From CALMEC01 sp031366605 (GTDB lineage: Bacteria > Actinomycetota > Thermoleophilia > Miltoncostaeales > Miltoncostaeaceae), in NCBI GenBank assembly GCA_031366605.1, contig JANLOO010000059.1, positions 1 to 64,000 on the forward strand: DNA of 64,000 bases. Reading direction: 5' to 3'. The notes under the pieces were generated by a model. The model saw nothing but the letters and a program-made list of their open reading frames with translations. It searched no databases and had not been told where the DNA came from. Positions within the stretch are counted from its first letter, which is position 1; each line of letters begins with the position of its first letter. The position numbers and the translations under genes were made by a program. Positions 43,337 through 52,630 of this stretch are shown here, one piece after another.

Positions 43337-45469
43337 CTACGACTTCGCGAGGGCGGTGAGTTGCTGCTCGACCTCGTCGCGTTCATCATCGGTGAGCTGG
43401 GTTGGCGCGAAGCCGTCGGCCGTGATCGCGGCGGCGACGTCGCCGACTGTGGGGTCGCGCAACACGGTGCGCTGGAGTGCTGCGGCGTATTCGACCGCCG
43501 TTTCGTCCGGTTCGCGTTGGCGTCCCAGGTCGGCTCCGATGGTTTCGAGTCGTGCGAGTTGCAGTTCGGCCCATGAGCGGTGGCGGCGACGGAGGCGTCG
43601 CAGCAGTGCACCCAACGGTTGGCGCCACAGGATGAGTGCACCGGCGAGCGCCGTCACGGCCAGGATCGCTCCCAGCGGTGAGCGCAGGTCCGGGAGGTGG
43701 CGTGAGAGATACGCGCGTAGGCCGACGCGGGCGGCGTCGGGTGGGGCGTCGCCTGCCAGCGGAACCTGGGCGGTCGGGTCGAATGCCTGCCAGCCGATGG
43801 TGGGGAAGTAGACCTCGGCCCAGGCGTGGGCATCCTTGGCGCGGACCTCGTAGAAGCCGGTGAACGGGTTGCGCTCGCCGGGGGTGTAGCCCGCGGCCAG
43901 GCGCGCGGTGATGCCCTGCGAGCGCAGCATCACGACCAAGCTCGATGCGATCTGCTCGCAGAACCCGACCTTGTCGACGAACAGGAACCGCTCGACCGCG
44001 TCCTCGCCCGCGGGCAGTGGCGGGATGTCGAGTGAGTACTGCGTGTGGTCGGCCATCCACCCCTCGATGGCGAGGACCTTGTCGTACGTCGTGGCCTGCC
44101 CTTGGGTCAGCTCGGTCGCCAGCGTGCGCACGCGCTCGGGGATCTGCGGCAGCCGTGTGTAGCGCTGCGTGAGCTCCGGCGGTGTGATCTGGGCGGTGTC
44201 GCCTGCGGCGCGCAGACGGGCGGCGGTGGTCTGTGGGCGGCGGCTGACGACGGTGTAGACCGCGCCTTGCTCAAGCTCGACGCCCGTCCGGATCGCGCCG
44301 TCGGTGGTCTCGAACACCGCCGACTGCGGGATGTAGACCTGGGTGGGCTGGCTGGCGGCGAAGATCAGGTTGGGGCCCGAGACCTCGAGCGAGAACGTCT
44401 GGATCAGCTCCTCGCCCGACACCGGGGGCTCGCCGACGGGCTGCAGCAGTTGTAGCGGCGAGCCATTGGAGACCACGGCGGTGCGTGCGTCCGAGAGCGT
44501 CCAGGTACGCCCGTCCCACGTGTCGAAGGTCTGGCCGCGCCAGAAGTCCGGTGCCGATGAGCGCACACGCATGACCAATGTGTTGTCGGGACGGCCACGT
44601 ACGGATGTGTCCAGATGGTCGGCAAAGCCGAAGTACCCGAACGACTTGGGTGCCGGGCCGGTGGCGTTGTCGCCGGGCCGGCCCGGGTCGTCACGTCCCA
44701 GTGACGGGTTGGACAGACCGCCCGGCGTCGGCACGGACAATGCGTGGGGGAGCTTGGCGGTGAACGCCAGCAGGCGGCTGGACTTGGCGGCAGGGACGAT
44801 CAGAAACGCCACCGCGCCGATCACCCCGACCGCGACGAGGGTCGTGACGAGGGCCCGTACCGGCAGAGGCGTGGGGTGATGGGCCTCAGCCGAGTGGTTG
44901 CCAAGCTCCGCCAACTCGCTGCGGTACGCCAGCATCAGCGCGAGCGTCCCGGCACCGGCCCAGGCAACGGCGAATCCCGCGAACGACATGGAGAGCGACA
45001 GGGCCCCGGCGACCGAGATCAAGGCGAGGCTGGACGCGAGTGCAAACCGCAGCTCGCGCCTGGAGCGCAGCGCGAACGAGCGCACGGCTTCGAGCGTCAC
45101 CAGCAGCTCGGCCAGCGGGACCCGCAGCTCGCCGGGCGACGCGGGGTGGGCGTTGGCGGTGATGAACCGGATGACCATGCCGATGGTCACGAGCGTCAGC
45201 AGGACCGGGACGGCGGCGCTCGTGCTGTGTCGTCGCAGATACGACGAGACCGCTCCCGCGGGAATCGCGATCAGCACCAGCGTCCACAGCCAGGCGCTGC
45301 CGACACCGTTGGCGATGACGGCCGCAGCTGCGGCGACAACCGCTGCGAGGGTCGCCGTGCGAAATGCGCGGGAGTGCTCGGGCGGTCGCGTCAGGTCGCC
45401 GATATAGCGCGTCCACCCGGGTGGGGTGGGCGCCGCGAGCCCGTCCGGATTGGCGATTTCGGGACTCAT
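43337..45469 (-). CDS. TgpA-like membrane transglutaminase
   Basis: The 710-residue protein has six or so membrane helices in residues 40-240, a large outside region, the transglutaminase-like core (V-G-F-C-E-Q-I-A-S-S with the Cys, D-A-H-A-W-A-E-V-Y-F with the His, W-Q-A-F-D-P-T with the Asp) and a final helix with a charged cytoplasmic tail. The layout is that of TgpA/DUF3488 proteins. They always sit with DUF58 and MoxR genes, as here. ATG 45469 overlaps the DUF58 stop (ATGA). Confidence 0.9.
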   Translation of the reverse strand: MSPEIANPDGLAAPTPPGWTRYIGDLTRPPEHSRAFRTATLAAVVAAAAAVIANGVGSAWLWTLVLIAIPAGAVSSYLRRHSTSAAVPVLLTLVTIGMVIRFITANAHPASPGELRVPLAELLVTLEAVRSFALRSRRELRFALASSLALISVAGALSLSMSFAGFAVAWAGAGTLALMLAYRSELAELGNHSAEAHHPTPLPVRALVTTLVAVGVIGAVAFLIVPAAKSSRLLAFTAKLPHALSVPTPGGLSNPSLGRDDPGRPGDNATGPAPKSFGYFGFADHLDTSVRGRPDNTLVMRVRSSAPDFWRGQTFDTWDGRTWTLSDARTAVVSNGSPLQLLQPVGEPPVSGEELIQTFSLEVSGPNLIFAASQPTQVYIPQSAVFETTDGAIRTGVELEQGAVYTVVSRRPQTTAARLRAAGDTAQITPPELTQRYTRLPQIPERVRTLATELTQGQATTYDKVLAIEGWMADHTQYSLDIPPLPAGEDAVERFLFVDKVGFCEQIASSLVVMLRSQGITARLAAGYTPGERNPFTGFYEVRAKDAHAWAEVYFPTIGWQAFDPTAQVPLAGDAPPDAARVGLRAYLSRHLPDLRSPLGAILAVTALAGALILWRQPLGALLRRLRRRHRSWAELQLARLETIGADLGRQREPDETAVEYAAALQRTVLRDPTVGDVAAAITADGFAPTQLTDDERDEVEQQLTALAKS

Positions 45470-46389
45470 CGTGCGTACCGCGCGCCTGAGATCACCACAG
45501 TGGATCCGTCCGGAGCGTTCGCGGGAAGGGGACCTGCAGTCGCCCGTGCCAATCGTCGCCCGGCATCCAAACGGCTCGCGACCACCGCGCGTCGCGGACC
45601 GCCGGCCTCGGCGGTGCAGAGCGTCACGTCGATGTCCTGCGCGAGTGCATCGCACAACACACCCATGGCGTGTTCGGCCGCCTGCTCGGCAGCGGCTTCG
45701 GGCCCGCGCAGGTCGACGACGAGTTCCAGGCGTGGACGCTCGGGCTGCTCGAACTCCTTGACCATGACCGCACCGAGGCGGGCGGTGGCGGGCCAGTGAA
45801 CATGGCGCAACGGATCGCCCGGCGTGTAGTCGCGCACACCGCGCACCTGATCTCCGCCGGTGCCCGCGCTCGTCGTCGTGGCATCTCCCAGCGCGCCTCC
45901 TGGAGGCGACGGCAGGGTGTTTGGGCCTGTGCGCGGAGCGACCTCGATTGCCCGATCGATGTCAACGGTCATACGGCGACGCCACCAGACCAGGCCGAAC
46001 GGCGCGGCTGACGCCAACTCGACCTGGACCGTGTCTATGACGCCGCGTCGCTCGGCAACGACCTGCGTCGTCGTCTCGCTGTCACCGACCGCGGCGGTTG
46101 GCTCGCCGGCGGGCGAGCTGGGAACAATGCGGACACCGAGGCCGGCGTGGGTGACACGCAGGGTCAGGACGAAGGGCTCGTCGACCGTCGCATCGTGTGG
46201 GGCGCTTGCCGCAATACGCACGCGTGCCAACCCGATTCGGGGCCACACGCAGCCGACGAGCAGAACCCCGGCGAGCGCGCAGAGGATGACCAGAAGCCAT
46301 CCGGCGCCGGTTGTACGGGCGGCGAAGTACAACGCGCCGCCGATCCCGGTGATGACGTACGCGCCCTTGGTTATCCCTCGGGCAATCAT
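45466..46389 (-). CDS. DUF58 domain protein
   Basis: The 307-residue protein has two N-terminal membrane segments (about 12-48), a beta-rich middle, and the DUF58 signature V-R-G-V-R-D-Y-T-P-G-D-P-L-R-H-V-H-W-P-A-T-A-R. A von Willebrand A-like C-terminal part follows (L-E-L-V-V-D-L-R). The function is unknown; it partners MoxR ATPases. It overlaps both neighbours by four bases. Confidence 0.88.
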   Translation of the reverse strand: MIARGITKGAYVITGIGGALYFAARTTGAGWLLVILCALAGVLLVGCVWPRIGLARVRIAASAPHDATVDEPFVLTLRVTHAGLGVRIVPSSPAGEPTAAVGDSETTTQVVAERRGVIDTVQVELASAAPFGLVWWRRRMTVDIDRAIEVAPRTGPNTLPSPPGGALGDATTTSAGTGGDQVRGVRDYTPGDPLRHVHWPATARLGAVMVKEFEQPERPRLELVVDLRGPEAAAEQAAEHAMGVLCDALAQDIDVTLCTAEAGGPRRAVVASRLDAGRRLARATAGPLPANAPDGSTVVISGARYAR

Positions 46390-47354
46390 CCCCGTGGTGG
46401 CGGCAGCCTCCGCAGGATCGCGTCGACCACTGCGCGGCCACGGGTCAGGTCGGGTCCGCCGCTCAGGATCAGGCGATGCGCGAGCGCAGCCGGGGCGATG
46501 GCTTTGACGTCATCCGGGGTGACGAAGCGTCGACCGTCGGCCACGGCATAGGCCTGCGCGGTCCGCAAGGCGCTGACGCTCGCGCGCGGGCTCGCACCGA
46601 GGGAGACCCCGTCGTGGGATCGGGTCGCCGTCACGATGTCGAGCAGATACTCGACGATGGGGGCCGCGACATGCACCGCGCGGATGGCGGCGCGTGCGCC
46701 GCGCAGGTCGTCGGCGTCAGCGATCGGATGCAGCAGGTCGAGTGCGGTCACGCCGCCGGCGCCGGTCAGGATCTGGCGTTCGGCCTCGCGGTTGGGCAGG
46801 CCGATCTCGAGGGCGATCGCAAACCGGTCACGCTGGCCCTCGACGAGCGGGAACGTGCCGGCGTGCTCGTGTGGGTTCTGCGTCGCGATGACGATGAACG
46901 GATCGGGCAGTCGCCGGGTGACGCCGTCGGCGCTGACCTGGCCCTCCTCCATGGCTTCGAGGAGCGCGGATTGGGTGCGGGGAGTGGCACGGTTGATCTC
47001 GTCGACAAGCACGACGTTGGCAAACAGTGGGCCGGGGCGAAACCGCCACGTGCCGTCACTGTGATCGAGCACCGAGACGCCGGTCAGGTCGGCCGGCAGC
47101 AGATCGGGAGTCCCCTGGACCCTTCGGAACGTGCCCTGGATGGATCGCGCGATGGCTTTGGCCAACAGCGTCTTGCCGACGCCGGGGACGTCCTCGAGCA
47201 ACACGTGTCCTCCGGAGAGCGCGGCGACGCCGGCCAATCGGATCGCTTCGGCCTTGCCGCGGATCACGAGCGCCAGGTTGGCCTGCAACGCCGATGCCAG
47301 TGCGGTGGCGTCTTGCAGGGGCTTGACGCCAGGGGGGATCTCGGTTGTGGCCAT
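46386..47354 (-). CDS. MoxR-family AAA+ ATPase
   Basis: The 322-residue protein has Walker A (E-D-V-P-G-V-G-K-T), Walker B (V-V-L-V-D-E-I-N-R-A), sensor 1 (I-A-T-Q-N-P) and the MoxR-typical L-L-E-A-M-E-E-G-Q-V. MoxR ATPases act as chaperones for the assembly of partner proteins with VWA domains, here probably DUF58. ATG 47354 was chosen as the start just before the conserved helix; the open frame continues far upstream without support. It heads the operon moxR-DUF58-tgpA, divergent from amt. Confidence 0.9.
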   Translation of the reverse strand: MATTEIPPGVKPLQDATALASALQANLALVIRGKAEAIRLAGVAALSGGHVLLEDVPGVGKTLLAKAIARSIQGTFRRVQGTPDLLPADLTGVSVLDHSDGTWRFRPGPLFANVVLVDEINRATPRTQSALLEAMEEGQVSADGVTRRLPDPFIVIATQNPHEHAGTFPLVEGQRDRFAIALEIGLPNREAERQILTGAGGVTALDLLHPIADADDLRGARAAIRAVHVAAPIVEYLLDIVTATRSHDGVSLGASPRASVSALRTAQAYAVADGRRFVTPDDVKAIAPAALAHRLILSGGPDLTRGRAVVDAILRRLPPPRG

Positions 47355-47513
47355 CGAGTGTTCATCGGCGTCGGCTGCCGGAGGCTTGAGGTTTCGCCAC
47401 GTGCACAGGACCCAACCCCGCTCTTTGGCCATATGTCTAAAGTGCCCGCGGGGCGCGAACACCAAGAATCCGCCGGGTTCGGGTACGTGAGGTCCCGACG
47501 ACGAAGGGGAAAC

Positions 47514-48812
47514 GTGAATAAGGCGATCGACACCGTCTGGGTGGCGTTCGCGGGTTGTCTTGTGCTGCTCATGCAAGGCGGCTTCGCGATGCTCGAGGTT
47601 GGTCTGACGCGCATGAAGAACGCCGGTGCCGTTGCGGCGAAGGTCCTGGTCAACCTGGCGTTCTCGTTCGCGGCGTTCTGGGCGATCGGCTATGCGTTTG
47701 CGTTCGGCGACGGCAACGGATTTGTCGGGGCGTCCGGGTGGTTTCTGGAACTCGGCAACGGCCAGGGCGTGCAGTCTCTGGCGTATTCGGTGGTCGACGA
47801 GCCCATGAAGTTCTTCTTCGAGGCGACGTTCGCCGCGGTGGCGCTGGCCATCGTGTGGGGCACGACGCTCGACCGGATCCGCTTTGGCGCGTACCTGCCG
47901 TTCGCGCTGGTGTTCGTCGGGGTCATCTACCCGATCGTGGTCCACTGGGTGTGGGGCGGCGGGTGGCTGTCGACGCATTTTCAGGACTTCGCGGGGTCGG
48001 GTGTCGTACACGTGTGCGGCGCCGCGGGAGCGCTGGCGGCGGCCATGTTGCTGGGGCCGCGCATCGGCAAGTTCCGCGAGGGCAGGCCGCAACCGATCCC
48101 CGGCCACTCGATGCCGTTGGCGCTGCTCGGCATCTTCATCCTGTGGGTCGGGTGGATGGGGTTCAACGCCGGCTCATTCCTTGGGGCCGTGGACAAGCCG
48201 CTCGGTCAGGTCATCGTGGTGACCAACCTGGCCGGCGCATTCGGGGTGATCGGCGCGACGATGGTCGCGCGCCTCAAGTTGGGCACGCTCGACATCGGGA
48301 TGATGGGCAACGGTGCCATCGCAGGTCTTGGCGCGATCGCCGGTCCGTGCGCGTATGTGGCCCCCTGGGGCGGTGCGGTGATCGGGCTCGTCGCCGGGTC
48401 ACTGATGGTGCTGGTCGTGCTCGCCGTCGACCGTATTCGTGTTGACGATCCCATCGGCGCCATCGCCGGGCACGGGCTTGGCGGGGTCGTCGGCGTGATC
48501 GGCGCCGGTGTGCTGACCACGCCGTCGGCTGCCAAATCGCTTGGCGTCGGACACGAAGGGCTCGTCTATGGGGGTGGGTTCGTTCAACTGGGGTGGCAGC
48601 TCATCGGACTCGCGTGCATCGGCGCGTTTGCGTTCACCGCGTCGTATGCCGTGTTCTGGGTGATCCGCAACACCATGGGTCTGCGGGCACCTGAGGAGGC
48701 GGAACTCGCCGGGCTCGACATCTCCGAGCACGGCATGTTCGGCTACCCGGAGCGGTTCATGGAGGTCTCCGGCGCTGAGCCGGAGGCGCCGGTCCTGGTC
48801 TCGCGCATGTAG
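47514..48812 (+). CDS. amt: ammonium transporter Amt
   Basis: The 432-residue membrane protein has 11 predicted helices. Family motifs include G-F-A-M-L-E-V-G, F-E-A-T-F-A-A-V-A, the pore His segment V-V-H-W-V-W-G-G-G-W-L-S, A-G-S-G-V-V-H-V-C-G-A, and the end D-I-S-E-H-G-M-F-G-Y-P. It conducts ammonium into the cell. GTG 47514 has AAGGGGA four bases upstream. No glnB (PII) gene follows, although the pair is usual; a hairpin terminator stands after the stop. Confidence 0.93.
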   Translation: MNKAIDTVWVAFAGCLVLLMQGGFAMLEVGLTRMKNAGAVAAKVLVNLAFSFAAFWAIGYAFAFGDGNGFVGASGWFLELGNGQGVQSLAYSVVDEPMKFFFEATFAAVALAIVWGTTLDRIRFGAYLPFALVFVGVIYPIVVHWVWGGGWLSTHFQDFAGSGVVHVCGAAGALAAAMLLGPRIGKFREGRPQPIPGHSMPLALLGIFILWVGWMGFNAGSFLGAVDKPLGQVIVVTNLAGAFGVIGATMVARLKLGTLDIGMMGNGAIAGLGAIAGPCAYVAPWGGAVIGLVAGSLMVLVVLAVDRIRVDDPIGAIAGHGLGGVVGVIGAGVLTTPSAAKSLGVGHEGLVYGGGFVQLGWQLIGLACIGAFAFTASYAVFWVIRNTMGLRAPEEAELAGLDISEHGMFGYPERFMEVSGAEPEAPVLVSRM

Positions 48813-48820
48813 CGCCGGAC

Positions 48821-48848
48821 GCCGGGTCGCCTTACGAGGCGGCCCGGC
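48821..48848. terminator. hairpin between convergent amt and the MbcA-like gene
   Basis: An 11-bp stem with one G-T pair (GCCGGGTCGCC at 48821-48831, GGCGGCCCGGC at 48838-48848) and a six-base loop lies nine bases after the amt stop and 13 bases from the convergent gene's stop. Confidence 0.7.
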
Positions 48849-48861
48849 TCGCAACCCTCAT

Positions 48862-49233
48862 CTAGACCAGGTGAGCTGTGTCGATCGCCAGGTGGCGGTC
48901 CAGGCGGATCGCCCGGGGCATCGCGTCAATGACGCACATGACCGAGTACAGGTCTCCACGGCGCAGCAGATCGAGGGGCTCGTAGTAGTCGAGCGCGGCG
49001 CTGGGAGATGTGAGCCATTCGTGCGCGGCCCGCGGGGTCATTTTGACGAAGAGTCCCTCGAACACCAGCAGCAACTCATCCAGCTTCTCGCGCGAACGCG
49101 GCCCCGGCGTCATCTCGCCGGTCAACCATGCCTCGACGATTCCCGGGGTCGCATCGAGCATCTGTGCGATGTCGAAGCGACTCAGCCCGATGCTCTTCGC
49201 GACGCGTTCGAGTGGGCTTAGTTCGTAACTCAC
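48862..49233 (-). CDS. orphan MbcA/ParS/Xre-type antitoxin-like regulator
   Basis: The 123-residue protein has an N-terminal helix-turn-helix (L-S-R-F-D-I-A-Q-M-L-D-A-T-P-G-I-V-E-A-W-L). Its C-terminal half resembles the toxin-binding domain of MbcA/ParS/Xre antitoxins (A-A-H-E-W-L-T-S-P-S-A-A-L, Y-E-P-L-D-L-L-R-R-G-D). GTG 49233 was chosen because GGAGGGG lies four bases upstream; ATG 49245 is the alternative. No RES-domain or ParT-like toxin is adjacent, so it may be a stand-alone transcription factor or a lone antitoxin. Confidence 0.7.
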   Translation of the reverse strand: MSYELSPLERVAKSIGLSRFDIAQMLDATPGIVEAWLTGEMTPGPRSREKLDELLLVFEGLFVKMTPRAAHEWLTSPSAALDYYEPLDLLRRGDLYSVMCVIDAMPRAIRLDRHLAIDTAHLV

Positions 49234-49347
49234 GTTCCCCTCCATGGGCGGCTGTCTCATCCGCCGGGGCGTCCATCCCCAGCGCGTGCGGCGAAGCCTA
49301 TCAAGCGCCTTCACAAAACCAAAACAAATCGGCGAGTCGTCCTCTTG

Positions 49348-50010
49348 CTACGCGCCTGTGCGGGGGTTGCCCCAGGCGTCGTCATGGACGAGCGTGCGCC
49401 ACGGGCGCTTGATCGCCTTGAGGGCGGGCGGCAGGCTGGTCGGGAACTCGACCGGGTACCCCAGCGGGGTGATCAGTGGGATCTCAAGCTCCGCCGGGAT
49501 GTCGAGCAGCGCGCGGAACTCGTCCTCGACGAACCAATGGAACACCGTCGGGACCGTGCCGAGTCCGCGGGCACGTGCCGCCACGAACAGGTTCTCCATC
49601 GCAAACGCCAGTGACGAGACGTCCGCGGTGCGCTCGGCTTCGCGCTGATCGGCGGGGAACACATTGCGCGGGACGACCAGCCCGACGATCCAGACGGGCA
49701 CGTCGCGGTAGGTGCCCAATGCCTGCTCTGCGTAGCCATGCGCCCAAGCGGTGTGCTCCGCGTCGGACGTCCCCGGCGCTGCTGGGCGTACGGTGCGGAA
49801 GTACTCGCCACCGCCGCGGATGACGAGTTCTGCGACGGCTCGCCGCTTGTCGGCCTCGCGCACGACGACGAAGCTCCAGGCCTGCGCCATCCCGCCCGTG
49901 GGAGCGAGCAGTGCGAGGCGAAGCAGCGCGTCGATGTCCGTCTCTGCCACCGGCGCGTCGGTGTAGCGACGCACGCTCCGGCGTTGGCGGATGGCGTCAT
50001 CGGCGTTCAT
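49348..50010 (-). CDS. nitroreductase-family oxidoreductase
   Basis: The 220-residue protein has R-R-S-V-R-R-Y-T-D at the start, A-L-L-A-P-T-G-G-M-A-Q-A-W-S-F-V-V-V and G-L-G-T-V-P, the FMN-binding elements of the nitroreductase family. It uses NAD(P)H to reduce nitro groups, quinones or enones; the physiological substrate is unknown. It stands alone between the MbcA-like gene and the divergent DUF445 gene. Confidence 0.88.
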   Translation of the reverse strand: MNADDAIRQRRSVRRYTDAPVAETDIDALLRLALLAPTGGMAQAWSFVVVREADKRRAVAELVIRGGGEYFRTVRPAAPGTSDAEHTAWAHGYAEQALGTYRDVPVWIVGLVVPRNVFPADQREAERTADVSSLAFAMENLFVAARARGLGTVPTVFHWFVEDEFRALLDIPAELEIPLITPLGYPVEFPTSLPPALKAIKRPWRTLVHDDAWGNPRTGA

Positions 50011-50092
50011 TCTGCTGGCCTCCCGAGTCGTGTGACGAACGCCACGCAGACTCTCATATCCGGCCGGCCGCGGCGGATGGCAGGATTACGGT

Positions 50093-51361
50093 GTGGACGG
50101 CGAATCCCCGGCACTCGCGCTGCACGACGAAGCCGCTCGGCGACGGGGGCTGCGTGCGATGAAGGCGCGCGCGACGGGGCTGCTGGTGTTGGCGGCGCTG
50201 GTGTTCGTGGCCGTGCGATGGTTGGGTGGTGGGGACGACTGGGCGGGGTATGTCGAGGCCGCAGCCGAGGGATCGATGGTCGGTGGGCTCGCCGATTGGT
50301 TTGCGGTGACGGCGTTGTTCCGTCATCCCATGGGCATCCCGATCCCCCACACCGCGCTGATTCCGACGCGCAAAGACCAGCTCGGGCGAGCGATCGGGGA
50401 GTTTGTCGAGGAGCACTTCCTGAGCGGCGGCGTTGTGCTGGAGCGCCTGCGCTCAGTGGGCGTGGCCCGGCGTGCGGCCGCATGGGTCAGCGCCGATGAG
50501 CATGCGGCGACCATCGCCCGCCATTCATCGGCGGCGCTCGCCGGGGCAGCGGGTGTCCTTCGTGACGACACGGTGCAGACGGCGATCGAGCATTCCATTA
50601 CCGGGTGGGTGCGCCGCGTGCAGTTGGCACCGTTGGCAGGCCGGGCGCTGACGGTGGCAACCGCCGAGGGTCGCCATGTCGAGTTGGTGGACGCGGCGGT
50701 TCGCGGAGGACTTCGGTTTATGGACGACCATCGCGAGTCGCTGCGTCAGCGCTTTGGCAAGGAGTCGCCGTGGTGGGTTCCGGAGTCGATCGACGACCGC
50801 ATCTTCACCAAGCTCTTCGACGGGCTCCGCGGTTTTCTGGCCGAGGTGGGTGAGACTCCGCATCATGAGTTTCGCCGGTACCTGGAGGAGCGCATGGCGC
50901 AACTCGCGGAGCGGTTGCAACACGATCCCGAGCTGATTGCCCGTGGCGAGGAGATCAAAGCGCAGATCGTCGGTCACCCGGCTGTGCAGCGCTGGACGGA
51001 GTCGTTGTGGACCGACCTCAAGGCGCTCTTGCAGCGGCAGGCCGACGATCCGTCGTCGCAGCTTCGTCTGCGCATCGCGATTGAGATTCAGTCGATCGGC
51101 CGGCGTGTCGCCCAGGATCCCGAGCTTCAGGCCAAGATCGACAGTTGGGTCGAGTCGGTCGTGACGTACTTGCTCGAGGAGCACCGCCACCAGGCCGGCG
51201 ACCTGATCGCCTCGACCGTCGCGCGATGGAATCCCGAGGACGCCTCAACCCGCGTGGAGCTCGCAGTCGGCCGGGACCTCCAGTTCATCCGGATCAACGG
51301 CACCGTCGTCGGCGGCCTCGCAGGCGTCGCGATCTACGCGGTGGGCCGCCTGATCGGCTGA
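50093..51361 (+). CDS. DUF445 family protein
   Basis: The 422-residue protein belongs to DUF445: membrane segment at about 28-46, then A-A-A-E-G-S-M-V-G-G-L-A-D-W-F-A-V-T-A-L-F-R and I-P-H-T-A-L-I-P, a long helical cytoplasmic or extracytoplasmic region, and a C-terminal helix with R-I-N-G-T-V-V-G-G-L-A-G. The role is unknown. GTG 50093 is preceded by CAGGAT six bases upstream. It is divergent from the nitroreductase. Confidence 0.88.
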   Translation: MDGESPALALHDEAARRRGLRAMKARATGLLVLAALVFVAVRWLGGGDDWAGYVEAAAEGSMVGGLADWFAVTALFRHPMGIPIPHTALIPTRKDQLGRAIGEFVEEHFLSGGVVLERLRSVGVARRAAAWVSADEHAATIARHSSAALAGAAGVLRDDTVQTAIEHSITGWVRRVQLAPLAGRALTVATAEGRHVELVDAAVRGGLRFMDDHRESLRQRFGKESPWWVPESIDDRIFTKLFDGLRGFLAEVGETPHHEFRRYLEERMAQLAERLQHDPELIARGEEIKAQIVGHPAVQRWTESLWTDLKALLQRQADDPSSQLRLRIAIEIQSIGRRVAQDPELQAKIDSWVESVVTYLLEEHRHQAGDLIASTVARWNPEDASTRVELAVGRDLQFIRINGTVVGGLAGVAIYAVGRLIG

Positions 51362-51808
51362 CGTGACGCACCTGTGGGGATGGGTCGTTCCGATCCATCT
51401 GAACCCTCTCCAGCAAAGGGTTTACAGGGCACCCGTGTCCGACACCGGTAAGGGGCGCGCTGGCGTGAGGACGGGTGGATGATGGTCCGACGTCGGGCAT
51501 TTTGCCCGCAAATTGGGAACTTTAGGAGCAGGATCGCGCTTCATAGGCCGTTTGAGGACCGACTTTGTGACAGTCATCAACCGTCGGAAAAGCCCCCTTC
51601 CCGACACCTCGTAAACCTTCTGAGTGACGGGGTTCCCGGGCGATGTGGTGTCAGTTGCGCGGGCGTTGCAAAACGCCCACCCGCTGGGGGTGAAAACAGG
51701 ACCTCGCGACGCGAGAGTCGCGGCGCTCAGTTCTGTTTTCTCCTCAGACACGGTTTGTCCGTCCGTGAACCGTTTCGCACAAACTCCCGACACGGCGACA
51801 ACGCTTCG
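51362..51808. ncRNA. structured gene-free region between convergent genes (ncRNA candidate)
   Basis: No gene is visible in these 447 bases, but several hairpins are. They are CGGGCA-TTT-TGCCCG at 51493-51507; GGGCGTT-GCAA-AACGCCC at 51661-51678; and a nested structure with outer arms GAAAACAG (51692-51699) and CTGTTTTC (51733-51740) around CGCGAC/GTCGCG (51705-51722). A palindromic 15-mer (51433-51447) also occurs at 60533-60547. It could be a set of terminators or a small RNA. Confidence 0.35.
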
Positions 51809-52630
51809 TCAGCGTGTCGACACCGGCGGGCCGGCTGTGGCGGCCTGGCGCACTGCGGCGGCTGTGGCCTGCTCGATGCCGAAGCTGCCGAGCCACCAGG
51901 TCGCGCCCGCTGTGATCCACGGGGCTGGGTCGTCGTCCGGCCCGGCTTCGACGACAAGGTCGAAGTCGTCCAGATGCCCGCGAAGTGCGCGGATCTGCTG
52001 GGCACACTCGACCAACTGATCGGGGTCGACCATGTCGATGGGGAAGTAGCCATCCCAGCGAGCCGCGCGACGGATCGGTGCGCGCCTGGGCCACCGTCCG
52101 CCGATCCAGATCGGGATGCGCGGCTGTTGCACGGGACGTGGCTCGAACGTGACGTCCCGCGCCTGGTAGTGCCGGCCGTTGTGGTCGACGGTCGTCCCGG
52201 TCCAAAGTCTCTCGATCAGCTCCAGCGACTCGTCGAGCATGTCAGCGCGTTGACGGTCGTCCAACTCCTCGCCGAACGCCGAAAGCTCCCGACCACTCTG
52301 ATCGCGACCCAATGCCGCGCCCAGGATCATTCGGCCGCCGCTCAGTACGTCCAGAGTGGTCGTCTGACGCGCGACGATCTGTGGCCGTCGGCGCGCGAGC
52401 GGCGTGACGAGCGCCCCGATACGGACGCGTTGAGTGCGCGCGGCGATCGCCGCCAGCGCGATCCACGGGTCGGCGACCTGACGCACCGGCGGCCGGTACT
52501 GGACGTGGTCCCAGATGAAGAACCCGTCCCAGCCGGCCGCCTCGGCCCGGGCCGCGATGTCTGCGAGCACGCGCGGGTCGGCCAGCTCGTCGAACGGCGG
52601 GACGAACAGGCCGAACTGGGCGGCGCTCAT
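51809..52630 (-). CDS. luciferase-like (LLM class) flavin-dependent oxidoreductase
   Basis: The 273-residue TIM-barrel protein has F-G-L-F-V-P-P, A-R-A-E-A-A-G-W-D-G-F-F-I-W-D-H, V-R-I-G-A-L-V-T-P-L and L-D-V-L-S-G-G-R, characteristic of the luciferase-like monooxygenase family (F420- or FMN-dependent). V-T-P-L-A-R-R-R-P and L-D-x-L-S-G-G-R-M-I-L-G are common to actinobacterial members. It overlaps the upstream aldehyde dehydrogenase by four bases, so the pair may act in one oxidative pathway of unknown substrate. Confidence 0.85.
   Translation of the reverse strand: MSAAQFGLFVPPFDELADPRVLADIAARAEAAGWDGFFIWDHVQYRPPVRQVADPWIALAAIAARTQRVRIGALVTPLARRRPQIVARQTTTLDVLSGGRMILGAALGRDQSGRELSAFGEELDDRQRADMLDESLELIERLWTGTTVDHNGRHYQARDVTFEPRPVQQPRIPIWIGGRWPRRAPIRRAARWDGYFPIDMVDPDQLVECAQQIRALRGHLDDFDLVVEAGPDDDPAPWITAGATWWLGSFGIEQATAAAVRQAATAGPPVSTR

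Noticed and set aside
46476..47513. N-terminal extension of the ammonium transporter
   Set aside because: This part is antisense to moxR; the transporter begins at GTG 47514 with a ribosome site.
51422..51793. Reading frame of 123 residues on the minus strand in the hairpin-rich gap
   Set aside because: Composition is not protein-like and it covers several hairpins; no start signal.
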